52,597 nt of DNA from Halocatena pleomorpha (GTDB lineage Archaea > Halobacteriota > Halobacteria > Halobacteriales > Haloarculaceae), in NCBI RefSeq assembly GCF_003862495.1, contig NZ_RRCH01000001.1, positions 1-52,597 on the forward strand. The letters run 5' to 3'. Below are positions 18,304 to 29,355 of the stretch, piece by piece. The position numbers and the translations under genes were made by a program. The notes below the pieces were generated by a model. That model was not told where the DNA came from and ran no database searches. It saw only the letters and a program-made list of their open reading frames with translations. Each line of letters begins with the position of its first letter. Positions within the stretch are counted from its first letter, which is position 1.

Positions 18304-19452
18304 ATGTTCGCAAAGGTCACACCAAGAGAACTCGCGGAGCGACAGGATTCGGACAGGGATGATTACACGCTCATCGACACCCGGCCCGAGGACAGTTACG
18401 AAGCGTGGCGTATCAAAGAGGCGAAGAATGTTCCGTTTGGACCTGCTGAGACGCTGACTGACGATCAACAACGGGAGATCGATGAACTAGCGAACGGCAA
18501 CGAGATAATCACGATCTGTGGGAAAGCAGCGACATCGACACGGCTTGCTTCCGAGTTGGACGCTAACGGATTCGACGACGTCGCGGTAGTCAATCGAGGT
18601 ATGCGTGGCTGGAACGCGTTGTATGAGACGACACGCGTCGACACCGCAAACGACGACCTCCGCGTCATTCAGTTCCAGCGCCGCGCGAAAGGCTGTTTGA
18701 GCTACCTTATCGGATCGAAGCAGGCGGGTGAGGCTATCGTTGTCGATCCCACGCGACACACCGACCAGTACATAACTACCGCCGCCATCGAGGGACTGAC
18801 GATCACCCATGTCCTCGATACGCACGTCCACGCCGACCACATCTCCGGTGGTCGTGAGCTCGCGGCGACACTCGACGTGCCCTACCATCTCGGTGAACGA
18901 GCGACTGAACGCGATATTCAGTACGAATTCGACTCCCTGGCAGACGGGGAGACGATCTCGGTCGGTGAGACGGAGGTAGAAGTGCAGGCAGCACCGGGAC
19001 ACACCACGGAAATGGTCGTCTATCGTATCAACGACGTTGTCCTCACGGGCGATAGCCTGTTTCTCGATTCCGTTGGCCGCACGGAGCTCGAATTCGGTGA
19101 GGAGGCAGCCGAGAAGGGGGCACGAATGCAGTATGAGACCCTGCACGAGACGCTACTGGAACTCCCGAACGATGTGACCGTACTGCCGGGACACGTCACA
19201 GTGAACAACGATGGCACCTATGAGAACGCATCGCCAGGCGAATTGGTCGGTGCACCCCTGGGTGACGTTCGGGATCGCCTTGACCTCGTCACTCTCGACG
19301 AGGAAGAATTCGTTGCGTGGATGACTGAGAACATTCCTGAGAAGCCAGACAACTACGAGACGATCATTAGCATCAACCTCGGCACAGAGGATGTCGGACG
19401 CCGTCGTGACGCCACAATGCTTGAGACGGGTGCGAACAACTGCGCGGCTTGA
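18304..19452 (+). CDS. Rhodanese-metallo-beta-lactamase fusion (persulfide dioxygenase/sulfurtransferase-like)
   Basis: A 382-residue soluble protein with two domains. Residues 1-110 form a rhodanese domain with IDTRPEDSYEAW and the active loop ICGKAATS (Cys72), which accepts a sulfane sulfur. From about 120 onwards is a metallo-beta-lactamase fold with the metal motif THVHADH (His174, His176, Asp178, His179), then GHTTEM, TGDSLFLD and LPGHV. Similar fusions act as persulfide dioxygenases/sulfurtransferases in sulfide detoxification. The end carries NNCAA. It lies between the DUF7521 gene and the convergent ars operon; a role in thiol or sulfide chemistry is inferred from the domains only. 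Confidence 0.85.
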   Translation: MFAKVTPRELAERQDSDRDDYTLIDTRPEDSYEAWRIKEAKNVPFGPAETLTDDQQREIDELANGNEIITICGKAATSTRLASELDANGFDDVAVVNRGMRGWNALYETTRVDTANDDLRVIQFQRRAKGCLSYLIGSKQAGEAIVVDPTRHTDQYITTAAIEGLTITHVLDTHVHADHISGGRELAATLDVPYHLGERATERDIQYEFDSLADGETISVGETEVEVQAAPGHTTEMVVYRINDVVLTGDSLFLDSVGRTELEFGEEAAEKGARMQYETLHETLLELPNDVTVLPGHVTVNNDGTYENASPGELVGAPLGDVRDRLDLVTLDEEEFVAWMTENIPEKPDNYETIISINLGTEDVGRRRDATMLETGANNCAA

Positions 19453-19711
19453 GTGATCACCGGTATCGGTCAGGCGACCCTCTCAGCTCCGCCTTCAGAG
19501 TGTGGGCGTGATTCACACACAGTATTTTCCACTCCCTAATACCGAAGTATTCGAGGTAATGTTTCATGGTGTCTCTGCGAACGCCAGCCGAGCGGTGGTT
19601 TCGTCGTGGTCCGTCGGTACGTTCGTTGAGTGCGAGCACCGCCAGGATCGCTCGGGATAGACGTGAGTGATATCCCCGAAAGAACCCGAGGTTCCGGTGC
19701 TGTCGGACATG

Positions 19712-20161
19712 TTATGGTGGTTCTGCTCCGAGTTCATCGAACAGTGCTGTGACGTGTCTTTTGATCTCATCACGGAGTTCGCGGACGCGCTTCAGTTCCA
19801 GACCAGCCGGATCGTCGAGCGCCCAGTCGCGCACGTCCACCTCGGCTCCGACCGCCTTCAGATCGAGCGTCGAACAGCCCATCGTCACAACGTAATCACA
19901 CGACTGGAGTTCCTCGGTCGTGATTTCTCGTGGGGTTCGATCTGAAAGGTCGAACCCCACATCGTCCATCACGGTGACCACTTCTTGGTGAACGTGGTCA
20001 GCCGGATGGGTCCCACCGGTCAGGATGGTAACGCGGTTATCGAGTGCTCGGCGGTCGCGTTCGCGTTGGGCAAACGCCGTAGCCATCTGTGAACGTCCAG
20101 CATTCTGCACGCACACGAACGCAATACGAAGCTGCACAGCCGGATCGGATGTTGTGGACAT
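19712..20161 (-). CDS. arsC: Arsenate reductase, low-molecular-weight phosphatase type
   Basis: A 149-residue cytoplasmic enzyme that reduces arsenate to arsenite. It has the phosphatase-like P-loop VCVQNAGRSQMA (nucleophile Cys17) and later CDYVVTMGCSTLD with Cys88 and Cys96, which probably form the relay disulfide, then the Asp-Pro of the catalytic acid (WALDDPAG). It is the third gene of arsR-acr3-arsC, with 15 bases between acr3 and its start. The arsenite produced is exported by the Acr3 pump encoded upstream. Confidence 0.9.
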   Translation of the reverse strand: MSTTSDPAVQLRIAFVCVQNAGRSQMATAFAQRERDRRALDNRVTILTGGTHPADHVHQEVVTVMDDVGFDLSDRTPREITTEELQSCDYVVTMGCSTLDLKAVGAEVDVRDWALDDPAGLELKRVRELRDEIKRHVTALFDELGAEPP

Positions 20162-20176
20162 TGGTTTGTCGTTTGA

Positions 20177-21340
20177 TCAGTCGTCGTCTGTGGTCGGTTC
20201 GGACGTTGCTGTGGCACCGCGTCCAGTTCCGGCGTCATCCCAGTCGACGGTTCGTTGGAAGTACAACGCAACGTTGACTAGCGCGAGTAACACTGGTACC
20301 TCGATAAGCGGGCCGATAACGGTCGTAAAGGCGACGCCGGAGCCGACACCGAACACCGCGACAGCGACTGCGATGGCCAACTCAAAATTATTGCTCGCTG
20401 CGGTGAAGCCGATTGCGGTCGTCGTTGAGTAATCAGCCCCGATACCGCGGCCCATCCCGAAGCTAACGAAGAACATCACGACGAAGTAGATCGTTAGCGG
20501 CACCGCGATCAACAGGACATCTGCTGGTGCGGCGACGATATTGTCGCCTTGGGTGGCGAACATCACGATCACGGTGAACAGCAGCGCGACCAGCGTCAGC
20601 GGATCGATTTTCGGAATGAATTGGTTGTCGTACCACTGTTTGCCTTTCGTTCGGGTTCCAACGTACCGGGTGAGGAAGCCACCGGCGAAGGGAATCCCGA
20701 GGAAGACGACGATCGCCTCAAACACTTGCACTGGCGTGATGTCAAAGGCCACAATGCCAGCGACGAGCGATTCCATGCCCAGCAGTGGCGGCAAGAACAG
20801 CCCGAAGAACCAGACGTAGACGCCGTAGGTGAGGATCTGAAAGAGACTGTTGAACGCGACTAGTCCCGTCACGTATTCGGTCGAGCCCTCGGCCAGTTCG
20901 TTCCAAACCAGCACCATTGCGATACACCGGGCCATCCCGATGAACACCAACCCGAGGAAGTATTCGGGGCGGGCGGGCAGGCCAGGAACCAGCCCACTGA
21001 AGAAGACGACTGCCAGTCCGAACATCAGCGTCGGCCCGATGAGCCAGTTCTGGATGAGGCTCAATCCGAGCACCCGCCAGTTGCTAAAGACAGCTCGAAG
21101 CTGTGAGTAGTCCGCTTTCGCCAGCGGCGGATACATCATCACCACGAGGCCGATCTCCACGAGATGGAGATCTTGGATCGGTTGCGTGACTGATGATGCG
21201 ACATATCCCAGTCCGACGCCGATCGCCATCGCGCTGAAGATCCAGACGGTGAGATACTTATCGAGGAAACCCATTGAGCGCGGATCGCCACAGTCCGGAC
21301 AGTCACAGCTCGGGCCGTGGTTGTGTGTGGCGCTACTCAT
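20177..21340 (-). CDS. acr3: Acr3-family arsenite efflux transporter
   Basis: A 387-residue membrane transporter of the Acr3 (bile/arsenite/riboflavin) superfamily with ten hydrophobic segments. Diagnostic stretches are LVVMMYPPLAKADYS, the conserved Cys in FIGMARCIAMVLVWNELA and FTAASNNFELAIAVAVAVFG. An unusual N-terminal tail with four Cys or His (HNHGPSCDCPDCGDP) might bind arsenite or another metal. The protein exports arsenite using the membrane potential. Its start overlaps the end of arsR by eight bases, so translation is coupled. The C-terminal tail is acidic (TTDDD). Confidence 0.92.
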   Translation of the reverse strand: MSSATHNHGPSCDCPDCGDPRSMGFLDKYLTVWIFSAMAIGVGLGYVASSVTQPIQDLHLVEIGLVVMMYPPLAKADYSQLRAVFSNWRVLGLSLIQNWLIGPTLMFGLAVVFFSGLVPGLPARPEYFLGLVFIGMARCIAMVLVWNELAEGSTEYVTGLVAFNSLFQILTYGVYVWFFGLFLPPLLGMESLVAGIVAFDITPVQVFEAIVVFLGIPFAGGFLTRYVGTRTKGKQWYDNQFIPKIDPLTLVALLFTVIVMFATQGDNIVAAPADVLLIAVPLTIYFVVMFFVSFGMGRGIGADYSTTTAIGFTAASNNFELAIAVAVAVFGVGSGVAFTTVIGPLIEVPVLLALVNVALYFQRTVDWDDAGTGRGATATSEPTTDDD

Positions 21341-21731
21341 GACTCACGCTCCCTTCAAGAACAGTGACAATGGTGATCGCTCTGTTGGTCGCTTTGTATT
21401 TCCGCCAGCGCCCGTCCTTCCAGCCTGTGATGAGTCCGGCGTCGACGAGCGCTGACAGCGCGTGACTGAGACCGCTTTCTGATACGTCGACGACGGCGTG
21501 CAACTCACAGACGCACAGTTCCTCTTGAGCCGCCACGAGAACCCGAACAAGTGTATACCGCGTCTCGTTGGCGAGTGCTGAAAGCACATCGAGTTCAGCG
21601 GTTACCTGAGCTTCTCCGACTGTCGCTTCAAGCGTGCTGAGTTCAGCGAGACGACGCTCAACGTCCTCGCTCCGACACTCCCCAAGCTCATCGTCCAGAT
21701 AGCGCCGAAGCCGCTCTGGTGTTTGTGTCAT
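21333..21731 (-). CDS. arsR: ArsR-family arsenic-responsive repressor
   Basis: A 132-residue winged-helix repressor. The metal-sensing motif ELCVCEL (Cys73 and Cys75) lies at the start of the recognition helix region, as in ArsR/SmtB proteins, and VSESGLSHALSALVDAGLIT is the DNA-binding helix-turn-helix. About 45 extra helical residues precede the fold (RLRRYLDDELGE), probably for dimer formation. It is the first gene of arsR-acr3-arsC. Arsenite binding to the cysteines should release DNA and induce the operon. A candidate operator lies right upstream. Confidence 0.92.
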   Translation of the reverse strand: MTQTPERLRRYLDDELGECRSEDVERRLAELSTLEATVGEAQVTAELDVLSALANETRYTLVRVLVAAQEELCVCELHAVVDVSESGLSHALSALVDAGLITGWKDGRWRKYKATNRAITIVTVLEGSVSHE

Positions 21732-21739
21732 CGAACGTT

Positions 21740-21759
21740 ATTTGAGTAGACATTCAAGT
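21740..21759 (-). promoter_or_regulatory. Candidate ArsR operator
   Basis: An imperfect dyad lies 9-28 bases before the arsR start: TTGA and TCAA arms eight bases apart within ACTTGAATGTCTACTCAAAT on the minus strand. Such TTGA-N8-TCAA dyads are typical of ArsR/SmtB operators. The position next to the start of arsR suits autorepression. The assignment rests on pattern and place only. Confidence 0.5.
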
Positions 21760-22043
21760 AACTGTTCCGATTATTGTGCAATTTCTGATCTCAAGTAGTT
21801 AATGTACGCGTATTTTGAACACAGTGGGTGGCTCAATAGTACTCTATACTTGCATATTTGCTAAAATCACTTTGACGGAGTTGGGATGGTGTGACCAGTC
21901 AACTGTGGTACGACAGAGCGGACAGGCTCGGGAGCTACGGGAAACTGTCAGCGTCGCTCCAGTCTGTAGGATGGCTGTTGGACTTGCTGCTCTGAACCTC
22001 CAGACACAGCATAACTCATTTAGCAACTCAAAAGAGGTCAACG

Positions 22044-22487
22044 TTACAGAGGTTTTTTCAAACAGGTTGCTGTTGTGGGACAGAGGCTGTCGAACTCAGT
22101 CGTCTGCTGAATGGTGGCAGGCACGGTAGCACGCTCGTGTTCGCTGTACCCGTGGTTGGTGAAGAAGTCAACCGCCGTCGTCGTCAGTAGATACAGGGTC
22201 TCTATGCCGTCTGCCGCCGCTGTGTTCTCTAATGCCTCACACAGTGCTGTTCCGAACCCGTTTCCTCGTGCTGTCCGCTCGATGACAACCGATCGGAGCA
22301 GTCCATGCGGTCCGTAGCGTTCGACACCACCGATACCGACAGGAGCAGCGTCTGTGTACGCAACATAGAACCACTCGGGGGTTGCCCGCACATCTTGAGC
22401 GGGCAGATCGTTCCGCTCCAACAGCGTTTCAATGTACGGAAGGGTGCTGTCGTCGGCCTGCTTGAGCGTCAGTGTCGCGCCGTTCAT
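22044..22487 (-). CDS. arsN2: ArsN2-type arsenic-resistance N-acetyltransferase
   Basis: A 147-residue GNAT acetyltransferase. The stretch VGIGGVERYGPHGLLRSVVI leads to the acetyl-CoA binding loop ERTARGNGFGTALCEALE, then LYLLTTTAVDFFTNHGY and TTEFDSLCPTTATCLKK, a pattern I recall from ArsN2 proteins of arsenic operons. Related ArsN1 enzymes acetylate the organoarsenical antibiotic arsinothricin; whether ArsN2 does so is not settled. ATG at 22487 is chosen over the in-frame start at 22562. It is on the same strand as, and about 300 bases ahead of, arsR. Confidence 0.75.
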   Translation of the reverse strand: MNGATLTLKQADDSTLPYIETLLERNDLPAQDVRATPEWFYVAYTDAAPVGIGGVERYGPHGLLRSVVIERTARGNGFGTALCEALENTAAADGIETLYLLTTTAVDFFTNHGYSEHERATVPATIQQTTEFDSLCPTTATCLKKPL

Positions 22488-22855
22488 GCAGACGGAGTAC
22501 TGTTTCTGCACGCTGCTTATATCTTGTGCCACATCGTTGTTGGTGTGCGTGTCGTCACGCAACGTGGATCATTCGGGGGAGTTTGGAACTGAATCACTGC
22601 TGTCTGAAATCAGACAGTAGAAGCGGTACAGTCGGTTATAGAGTGAATTCCAGCCAACAGATACTCTGTCAGCGGTCGATCAGTGTGTGAGTTTTCAGTT
22701 GGTCTTCTATTAAAGATACTCTTAGAAAGATATTCATCTTTGCAGCCATCTCAGAATCTTAATGAACTGTTCGAAAAAGTATTGGTTCCGGACGAGCCAC
22801 CGTCCGGCAATACGCTTTGGCTGTCGACTCGTATCGAGAGGGAGCCTTCAACAGA
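22488..22855. other. Intergenic region between arsN2 and katG
   Basis: About 370 bases with no gene that I can support. It holds the promoter of arsN2 and the end of katG. A short dyad near 22596-22621 (CTGTCTGAAATCAGACAG) is a near-perfect hairpin (CTGTCTGA/TCAGACAG) that could be an operator or terminator. Confidence 0.45.
22600..22617. promoter_or_regulatory. Perfect palindromic hairpin upstream of arsN2
   Basis: CTGTCTGA and TCAGACAG form an eight-base inverted repeat with only AA between, located about 115 bases before the arsN2 start and 240 bases after the end of katG. Its symmetry suits a protein-binding dyad or a small hairpin; no T-run follows closely. Confidence 0.4.
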
Positions 22856-25406
<2,551 letters not shown>

Positions 25407-25823
25407 TCATCCATCAGAGTCCGCATCAGCGTCAGCACCGTCAGAGTCCGCATCAGCGTCAGCACCGTCAGAGTCCGCATCAGCGTCAGCACCGTCAGAG
25501 TCCGCATCAGCGTCAGCACCATCAGCGTCCGCATCGGCGTCGGTGCCATCGCTATCAGAGTCCGTATCGCCATCATCAGCTTGTTGATTAGTCTGTGGGT
25601 GTTCAGGCAGGTCACCGGCAAGATAGAGGTAGACTGGCGGAAACAGATACACAGCGATGGCTGGGATTACGAACCATCGATTGAAGTACATCAACAAGCC
25701 GAATGCTGTCAGGCCGGCTGTCGCTGCCGCGTGTACTCCGACTCGTGTTCGCGCATAGATCAGATAGTAGTCCCAGAACCCCTTGGCCCGCGCGCGAACG
25801 GTTGAGAGTGTTTGAGTGATCAT
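25407..25823 (-). CDS. Small membrane protein with a repetitive acidic tail
   Basis: A 138-residue protein. The first 75 residues have an amphipathic start (MITQTLSTVRARAKGFWDYY) and two hydrophobic segments (VHAAATAGLTAFGLLMYF and WFVIPAIAVYLFPPVYLYLA). The rest is a hydrophilic tail built from Asp, Ala, Ser and Gly, in nine-residue repeats DGADADADS, encoded by a 27-bp tandem repeat. Membrane parts resemble other small haloarchaeal proteins I have seen, whose function is unknown. The tail is probably disordered and strongly negative. Repeat number may vary between strains. Confidence 0.75.
   Translation of the reverse strand: MITQTLSTVRARAKGFWDYYLIYARTRVGVHAAATAGLTAFGLLMYFNRWFVIPAIAVYLFPPVYLYLAGDLPEHPQTNQQADDGDTDSDSDGTDADADADGADADADSDGADADADSDGADADADSDGADADADSDG
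25414..25521 (-). repeat. Four 27-bp tandem repeats
   Basis: Four consecutive copies of a 27-base unit beginning TCAGAGTCCGCATCAGCGTC occupy 25414-25440, 25441-25467, 25468-25494 and 25495-25521, nearly identical, followed by degenerate units. They encode the DGADADADS repeats of the tail. Confidence 0.95.
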
Positions 25824-25964
25824 AAGTATGCAGAAGAACTAGGGGGGCTACACACTCAACATCATCGGTGCTCGCTATCGTGATTGACGTGATCAATCGC
25901 GCTGCAGTCACTGGTTATCCTTTGCTGTTTGACGCTGCCCGATTCCGAAATCACTCCTCCGTTC

Positions 25965-26150
25965 TTATCGGCTGCCTGAGTCGCTATGTTCGTTTGGTTC
26001 GTCGTTCGTGGTGGCTACTGATTTGAATTTCCTAATACCGATGGCTGTGCCGATTGCCACGCTGACTCCAGCGACGATAGCTCCGGGGAGACCGTATCGT
26101 TTGTACCCGAATTCTGCTGCCTTTTTGCCTGCTACGAGTGGCCCAACCAT
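25965..26150 (-). CDS. Small membrane protein
   Basis: A 61-residue protein with a conserved-looking N-terminus (VGPLVAGKKAAEFGYKRYG), a hydrophobic segment PGAIVAGVSVAIGTAIGI, then a basic patch RKFK and an acidic polar tail. One membrane pass is likely. Its composition and start resemble other short haloarchaeal proteins, but I do not recognise a named family. It stands alone. Confidence 0.55.
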   Translation of the reverse strand: MVGPLVAGKKAAEFGYKRYGLPGAIVAGVSVAIGTAIGIRKFKSVATTNDEPNEHSDSGSR

Positions 26151-26297
26151 GTGTTGAAAATAAGGATGATCGACGGAAACCCGTTGGGGCTGCTTCTGCT
26201 GGCTCTGATTTAATGGTGTAATTCACGATCTCAATGAACGCTTGACACGCGGACAGTCCACCAGAATCAGAATTCCATAACAATCGAGTCGCTCTCA

Positions 26298-26460
26298 GTG
26301 GCTGTCCACATCCCGTTTAGCGGTGTCGGTACCGTTGTGTTCCTATCCAGTGGTGAATACACGGGTTACAAGTGAAACGGTGAGCGGCGAAATAAAGGTC
26401 ACGAACCACTACTTCCGATGTTTCCTCAAGAATGACTAATCGATCAGTTGATCGGAATAC
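26298..26460. repeat. Diverged 160-bp repeat, copy A
   Basis: The sequence from GTGGCTGTCCACATCCCGTT to about CGATCAGTTG is similar, at roughly 60-70 percent by eye, to 29190-29355 (copy B), with shared islands such as GCTGTCCA, TTCC, GTGTTTCCT and CGATCAGTTG. Neither copy contains a gene. The pair brackets the DUF106/HNH/GIDE-like genes. Confidence 0.6.
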
Positions 26461-26494
26461 AACTGCGAGACGTATTCATCATTGCAGACGAGGC

Positions 26495-27403
26495 TCAACG
26501 GTATTTCGTCCACTGCATAATGTATGTGCCGCCGTGATAGAACACTCTAAGTACATTCGCCACGCTCGCAATGAGCAACGGCCAGTAAACCTCCAGAAAA
26601 ATTCCAACAGTGATAACACACACTGCCAACATTAGCAATCCCTTTTTCAAAATCCGTCTTTTGAGCCACTGCCGGTGACTTTCGAACCCCTGATCAGTGA
26701 TGAACAGCGGCTGATCGTCGCTTCCGCCGACTACAAGCTCGTTCTCTGATCTGCGTAATTCCCCGTACACACTGAGTGGTATCCCGTCTTGGAGTAACCT
26801 TGCCTCAAACAGATACCAGTCGGGATCGACACGATCATCGAATTCGTACGGTCCGTCGATCAATTGACCGACACTAGACTGAATCGTCTGTGCGCGACAG
26901 TAGAGCGGCGGCGCGTTCCAGAGATACGTTCTGGAGCTTGAATATTTGATTGGATTGGTGGAAAGCTCCGAGAGCGGAGTTGATTCCGAAACGGTGCGAA
27001 GCCAAGAAGGATCGAGACGAACAGTGTGGTTCGCAGTCGCAATCGCGAGTTCGCCCCACTTGATCCCCCGAGGCGAACGTCATCCACCGCTGGTGTTCCC
27101 ACATGGCATCATCCGGGGTCACCTGATCATCGGTGTCGCCAGTACGCCGGAGGAACCCCCAATAACTTGTTCAGAATCAGACGCCAGAAGATCAGCGCCG
27201 TCAGCCGGAGTTTCGACTGTGAGGGTCCCCTCGATGGCGACTGGCTCGCCCGAATCCATTGTGAGTAAATCCGTCGGTTCCACAGTCGATAGCGTTCGCC
27301 AAGCCCGCAGATTAGATACCGTATATTTGTCGGTTGGAGTTGCCGTATGATCCTTACGTGGGCTGTTTGCCGTCTCAGCATTCACGAGGAATACCACGTC
27401 CAC
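26495..27403 (-). pseudogene. GIDE-like/PH-type membrane protein, broken by two frameshifts
   Basis: Three minus-strand frames join into one protein. The first part (27403 downwards) reads TVEPTDLLTMDSGEPVAIEG and ends LASDSEQVIG; the second contains TDDQVTPDDAMWEHQRWMTF; the third runs from IKWGELAIATANHTVRLDPS to the C-terminus at 26495, with two hydrophobic helices after QWLKRRILKKG. This layout is that of haloarchaeal GIDE-like (E3 ligase-family-like) membrane proteins as I recall them. Each switch of frame happens in a run of five G (near 27157 and 27080), where one extra G would restore the frame. The expected N-terminal membrane part is not seen either; upstream of the GTG at 27403 a stop follows soon. 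A sequencing error is possible for the two G-runs, but gene decay is likely. Confidence 0.65.
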
Positions 27404-27740
27404 GGGGCGTTGCCAATCAGTTCACCGATCGCCGGGCCAATAGTCTATCAGTTGTCAACAAGGGTGATGACAGGGCTAGCCGCAGTCGGCTTTGGATTCG
27501 GGAGCCTCTACTTCGCGTTGCAGTCATCAGTTCTATATGGATTATCGGCGATTACAATTCACCATAGTCCTACACTTTTTCCCTTTCTTACTTTTACGTT
27601 GGTCGTGAGTCAGCCGATCGTATGATTACTGTGGCGTACTATTATCATTGGTGGACTAAAAGACGAAGAAAACGACAAACAGCAGCACAGCGATGAGCAC
27701 CGCAACGACAGCGTAGTGGCGACAATTAATAATAACGAAA
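27404..27740. other. Intergenic region with no gene seen
   Basis: About 340 bases upstream of the broken GIDE-like gene and downstream of the DUF106 gene. An open frame on the plus strand (27347-27625) is hydrophobic but has no family resemblance and is probably the shadow of the lost N-terminal membrane part of the GIDE-like gene. Confidence 0.35.
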
Positions 27741-28655
27741 TTACTGCGCAACTGATTGTCGCTGACAGTCGAACAGGCGGTTGGTCGCGCGTTTGACCAG
27801 TAGATTCGATGTGAAGGAACTCACGAAGTACCATACCATCCACACCTGCATTGGTCCAACTAAATGAGCGCTCCAAATGATGCGGTCCACCATCGGCACT
27901 ATTGGTGCAACTGAGACGATCGCACCAGAGGGGTCCACGACGAACCATGAGAGCCAGAGAAATACTGGAATCGTGACGAGCATTGTCCAGACTATCGGGC
28001 GAAACATCTGTTTGAACATCCCGAGCTGGTTACGCATGAGTTCCTGCTGGCGATCGGTGAGCCGGTCAACAGCAGCACCATCGTCCCGTTGTTTTGCGGC
28101 AGCAAGTTGGTCTCGAACCTGTTGCATCCGCTCTTTGTGGGCATTCATCCGGTCTTCGTCGAGCAACTGACGGCGAACACCCGTCGAAACGAGCGCAGTC
28201 ACAGTTGCGAGAACAACGATCAGAAGTGGGAACGGAAGTATCCCCGCAACAGGGCCGAGAACGAGATCCATCGGACCGACAATAGCAGATTTGATTGTGG
28301 GAATCCGGTAGCCAGCCATGAGACCAAGAGCGCCAACTCCTGCGAGCTTGTCGGCTGTACTCCACGCAGAACTATCCGTCTCCGTGATGTCTTGCTCTAG
28401 GTTAGTGGTCTCCTCAATGCCCACCTCAGCAAGAGCGGCCCGAACAGTCGGTGGATCATCGACGACGAAGGCATCGTGAATGGGCACGAGCGCTCCGGTC
28501 TTGAGAAGACGACCCCACGTTTCTGGGGCTACAGCATCACTTACAGCATCGTAGGTGACAGTGCCGTCACTAGCTTCTGCACGTGCGAGGACGTATGCCA
28601 GTGCCTGTCCACTGGTGTCATCCGCGACGAGAGACTGGAGAGCAGTATCGTCCAT
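27741..28655 (-). CDS. DUF106 (EMC3/TMCO1-like, Oxa1-superfamily) membrane protein
   Basis: A 304-residue protein. An N-terminal soluble part (about 1-95) resembles a winged-helix region, followed by a hydrophobic helix (IVGPMDLVLGPVAGILPFPL), then the coiled charged segment MNAHKERMQQVRDQLAAAKQ, the conserved RNQLGMFKQMFRPIVWTMLV and further helices with LSWFVVDPSG. This matches the archaeal DUF106 family, related to EMC3/TMCO1 and YidC/Oxa1, membrane protein insertases. The soluble N-terminal extension is unusual for the family. It is divergent from the HNH remnant. Confidence 0.8.
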   Translation of the reverse strand: MDDTALQSLVADDTSGQALAYVLARAEASDGTVTYDAVSDAVAPETWGRLLKTGALVPIHDAFVVDDPPTVRAALAEVGIEETTNLEQDITETDSSAWSTADKLAGVGALGLMAGYRIPTIKSAIVGPMDLVLGPVAGILPFPLLIVVLATVTALVSTGVRRQLLDEDRMNAHKERMQQVRDQLAAAKQRDDGAAVDRLTDRQQELMRNQLGMFKQMFRPIVWTMLVTIPVFLWLSWFVVDPSGAIVSVAPIVPMVDRIIWSAHLVGPMQVWMVWYFVSSFTSNLLVKRATNRLFDCQRQSVAQ

Positions 28656-28672
28656 CTATTATTTGTATCCGG

Positions 28673-29137
28673 AACAACAATAAAAATCTACCGTCGTGGC
28701 GAACGGGGGACTACTTGCCAAGCGATGACGAACTGCGTACTAGCACGTACGAAACGACGGTGCATGCCCGTGCGGTTGATCCCGAGTTCCGGGCGACAGT
28801 GCTCGCCCGGTACGACCAGACGTGCCCGCTCTCCGGGGTCGATCAGCCGGGACTGTTGGACGTAGCACATGTGCTGTCGTGGCGTGACTATCCAGAACAT
28901 AGAGCGGATTTGGCGAACGTGTTGGCACTGAGTAAAACCCATCATGCTGCCTTCGACCGGGGCCTGTTCACGATTGACCGTAATTATCGACTATGTGTGA
29001 ATCCGTCATTCGAGACCGAAAGCGATCTGTTGCAACGAACGATTATCGAACGAGCTGGTGAACGAGTCGAACTGCCTGCAACGTACTTGAATTCTGAGTA
29101 CATGGCACAGCACAATGCAGCGCTTGAATGGGTATGA
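28673..29137 (+). pseudogene. HNH endonuclease, C-terminal part (5' truncated)
   Basis: The frame codes for a typical HNH_2-type C-terminal domain: VLARYDQTCPLSGVDQPGLL, DVAHVLSWRDYPEHRADLAN, and VLALSKTHHAAFDRGLFTI, with Cys and His of the metal site, ending HNAALEWV. Related haloarchaeal proteins carry another 150 or so residues before this. Here the frame continues upstream only into the antisense of the DUF106 gene (which starts at 28655), with Arg-rich residues that look unlike coding. So the gene has probably lost its 5' half. A short functional form starting within this frame cannot be excluded. Confidence 0.6.
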
Positions 29138-29189
29138 GGATAACCACCACAACGAGCCTGAATTGTGGTCTGATCGACGGGGGCAGCGC

Positions 29190-29355
29190 TCCGTAGCTGT
29201 CCATATTCCGTCTGGCAGCGTCGGCGTCGGTGTGTTCCGATCGACCGGTGCAGACACCCCGGATTGGGAGTGAACAACCACGTGACGAGTCGGGGATCAC
29301 ACACCACCATTTCCAGTGTTTCCTGATCGTGCGCCAGCCGATCAGTTGCGCTCGG
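29190..29355. repeat. Diverged 160-bp repeat, copy B
   Basis: Partner of 26298-26460. It starts GTAGCTGTCCATATTCCGTC and ends at CCGATCAGTTG. It contains the motif ACACCACCATTTCCAGTG (29301-29319), which resembles the motif cluster at 36750-36840. Confidence 0.6.

Noticed and set aside
19457-19711. Possible small gene between the rhodanese fusion and arsC
   Set aside because: Two minus-strand frames look partly protein-like (DETTARLAFAETP and KHYLEYFGIREWKILCVNHA) but are in different frames with stops between; no family could be named.
25414-25521. CRISPR-like array
   Set aside because: The 27-bp units are directly adjacent, without spacers, and code for a protein tail.
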